Shown one piece after another: positions 62,577 through 64,000 of a DNA stretch of 64,000 nucleotides (position 1 is its first letter; each line of letters begins with the position of its first letter). A program made the position numbers and the translations under genes. This DNA comes from Campylobacterales bacterium (lineage in GTDB: Bacteria; Campylobacterota; Campylobacteria; Campylobacterales; Sulfurimonadaceae), in NCBI GenBank assembly GCA_026390165.1, contig JAPLGM010000011.1, positions 58,565-122,564 of the forward strand, in the 5' to 3' direction. The notes beneath the pieces are model-generated. The model was not told the origin of the DNA, ran no database searches, and saw only the letters and a list, made by a program, of their open reading frames with translations.

Positions 62577-63974
62577 TTAAACATTTTTCCCCATCAAAAT
62601 CTCTTCAATCTCATTCATCAAATCATTGATTTCAGCCGTATTCAATTTGATATTTTCGACCAATTCTATCGGTGATTTATGGTCGATAGCTTCATTTTTA
62701 TTAGGATTTTTGGCACTGATGTCATAGTCTTTTATATCGTTTATATTGACAATCCAACTGTTTGGAGTCTCTTTTCGTTCTTGCCAAATCTCCAAAAACT
62801 CTTTAAAATGGTCATTGTTGATAGGCTTATTCTTCGTTAGTTTCGATGAGGGATTGAGTTCGTAATAAAATATTTCCGAAGTCGAGCCGTTTCTATCAAA
62901 AAAGATAACATTCGTTTTAACGCCACTGTAGGGCAAAAACACCCCTGATGGCAAACTAAGTATCGTGTGAACATTAAATCGCTCCAATAGCTCTTTTTTG
63001 ACCGCTTGGAACGCATTATTGGTTTGAAATAAAACACCCTCAGGGATGACGACTCCACATCGCCCGTTTAGCTTCAAACTGTTCATCATGTGTTGCAAAA
63101 AGAGTAACTCGGTCGCATTGGATTTGATGGGGAAGTTTTGTTGGATTTGCTCTTTCTCTTTTCCACCGAATGGTGGATTGGCTAAAATAATGTCGTATCG
63201 GTCTTTCTCCTCTAATCCTCGGATGTCTTTTGTGAGGGTATTGGTCTTGGCAATATTGGGGGATTCGATACCGTGCAAAATCATATTCATCACCCCCATC
63301 ACATACGACAACGGTGTCTTCTCATTTCCGAAAAAGGACTCCTCACTCAAAAACTTCAACTGATCGACGGAAATATCGCGTTGCTTATTCGCTTTGGGGT
63401 CAATGTATCGAATATGATTATATGCTTCGATGAGAAATCCACAACTACCGACGGCAGGATCATAAATCGTTTGTCCTATTTGGGGATTGACGACATCCGC
63501 CATTACTTTGATAAGGGGGCGCGGTGTATAAAACTCCCCACTGTTCCCCCCATCACTTCCCATATCTTTGAGCAGTTTTTCATAAATCAATGAGAGTTGA
63601 AACAAATCCGACTGGTTATGAAAATTCAATTCGTCGATAACATCCAAAACCTCGCGCAACGTGTGACCGTTGGCAATACGATTATCTAAAAATTCAAATA
63701 TTGCCCCGATTTTGTATTTGATCGACTTGGGGTCTTCGGTGATATTCTTGAACCCTTTGAGATACGGGAATAACTCTTTGTTAACAAAATCCAAAAGATC
63801 GCTTCCGCTTGCAGCATTGATAAGATCAATTTTCCCATTGACCTTCGGAACCGCCCAATTTGCTGACGTCGGAACATTCGGAAGGGTGAGTCGGAAATTA
63901 TCCGGAAGGTTGAAGCGGTGTGAAACCGTCTGAGTGAGTATAGCACAGCCTTCCGAATATTTATACGAAATCAT
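62577..63974 (-). CDS. hsdM: type I restriction-modification methylase subunit HsdM, N-terminally short
   Basis: An adenine N6-methylase of 465 residues. The helical domain part LLDFVNKELFPYLKGF (near 60) and IKYKIGAIFEFLDNRI precede the methylase core. That core has GEFYTPRPLIKVMADVV, the SAM-binding IYDPAVGSCGFLIEAYNHI, the catalytic NPPFGG (near 257) and VVIPEGVLF. In relatives of this type about 50 more residues, including a leucine-rich helix before the first block, normally precede. Here they are missing: a stop lies two codons upstream in frame, and the ATG overlaps the TAA of an upstream frame ending IQSAD. The protein may be truncated or rearranged. It modifies host DNA with HsdS. 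Confidence 0.87.
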   Translation of the reverse strand: MISYKYSEGCAILTQTVSHRFNLPDNFRLTLPNVPTSANWAVPKVNGKIDLINAASGSDLLDFVNKELFPYLKGFKNITEDPKSIKYKIGAIFEFLDNRIANGHTLREVLDVIDELNFHNQSDLFQLSLIYEKLLKDMGSDGGNSGEFYTPRPLIKVMADVVNPQIGQTIYDPAVGSCGFLIEAYNHIRYIDPKANKQRDISVDQLKFLSEESFFGNEKTPLSYVMGVMNMILHGIESPNIAKTNTLTKDIRGLEEKDRYDIILANPPFGGKEKEQIQQNFPIKSNATELLFLQHMMNSLKLNGRCGVVIPEGVLFQTNNAFQAVKKELLERFNVHTILSLPSGVFLPYSGVKTNVIFFDRNGSTSEIFYYELNPSSKLTKNKPINNDHFKEFLEIWQERKETPNSWIVNINDIKDYDISAKNPNKNEAIDHKSPIELVENIKLNTAEINDLMNEIEEILMGKNV

Positions 63975-64000
63975 TAGTCAGCGCTTTGGATTTTCGCATA

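Noticed and set aside
63974..64000. 3' end of an upstream gene ending IQSAD with a TAATG overlap
   Set aside because: Only eight codons are visible, too few to support a gene call.

Overview
The window comes from a member of the Campylobacterota (Epsilonproteobacteria), most likely a free-living Sulfuricurvum/Sulfurimonas-type organism. The evidence is an AT-rich, densely packed genome, a CheA with a C-terminal receiver domain, CheV, a FlgS-type kinase without membrane segments, FapA, and a gene order that I recall from Campylobacter jejuni: murF - hydrolase - ddl - ruvA - DUF342 (all minus), then murJ - cysS - msbA - pyrD - M16 protease - dapA - oxidoreductase (plus). No tRNA, rRNA or CRISPR array was seen. 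No gene-free stretch exceeds 300 bases; the longest gaps are about 48966-49158, 26348-26516 and 56978-57128.

Layout. 1-3192 (minus): Sel1-repeat protein, PelA-like secreted glycoside hydrolase and a TolC-like outer-membrane protein cut by the window edge; together they suggest exopolysaccharide export or processing. 3275-11363 (minus): HIT protein, murF, an AAA ATPase/DUF4276 pair wedged into the operon, alpha/beta hydrolase, ddl, ruvA, fapA. 11453-17059 (plus): murJ, cysS, msbA, a family 9 glycosyltransferase. 17073-22212 (minus): an accessory block of an exported DUF4384-like protein, a DUF1016 nuclease and an exported WD40-caspase-like protein whose gene carries two frameshifts and three 50-bp palindromic insertions. 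22334-26347 (plus): pyrD, M16 protease, dapA, a FabL-like reductase. 26517-28462 (plus): a Septu-like ATPase/HNH pair. 28569-33151 (plus): pgsA, rseP, yggS and an EAL protein with a degenerate GGDEF.

33148-42833 (minus) is one tightly spaced nine-gene run: greA, argC, lpxH, cheV, cheA, cheW, pepP, an M18 aminopeptidase and flgS. 42969-43579 (plus) is a small YjfB-like motility protein behind a sigma28-type promoter, followed by a rhodanese. Then come an EAL-CBS-GGDEF protein and dnaE (minus), the rpsF-ssb-rpsR operon (plus), a ComEA-like protein and a large GAF-GGDEF-EAL protein (minus), and selO, a FIST-domain histidine kinase and a soluble sensor-CheW fusion (plus). 59709-64000 (minus) is a defence island edge: an HNH remnant, then hsdS, an unknown gene, an Abi/HEPN gene and an N-terminally short hsdM.

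Functionally, the conserved backbone serves cell-wall precursor synthesis and flipping, LPS export, pyrimidine and lysine synthesis, chemotaxis, replication and translation. Four accessory insertions (AAA-DUF4276, caspase/DUF1016/DUF4384, Septu-like, type I R-M with Abi) sit at breaks in that backbone and look like defence or conflict modules. The most unusual items are the in-frame palindromic repeats in the caspase gene, the HsdS with two near-identical recognition domains, and the exported caspase module.
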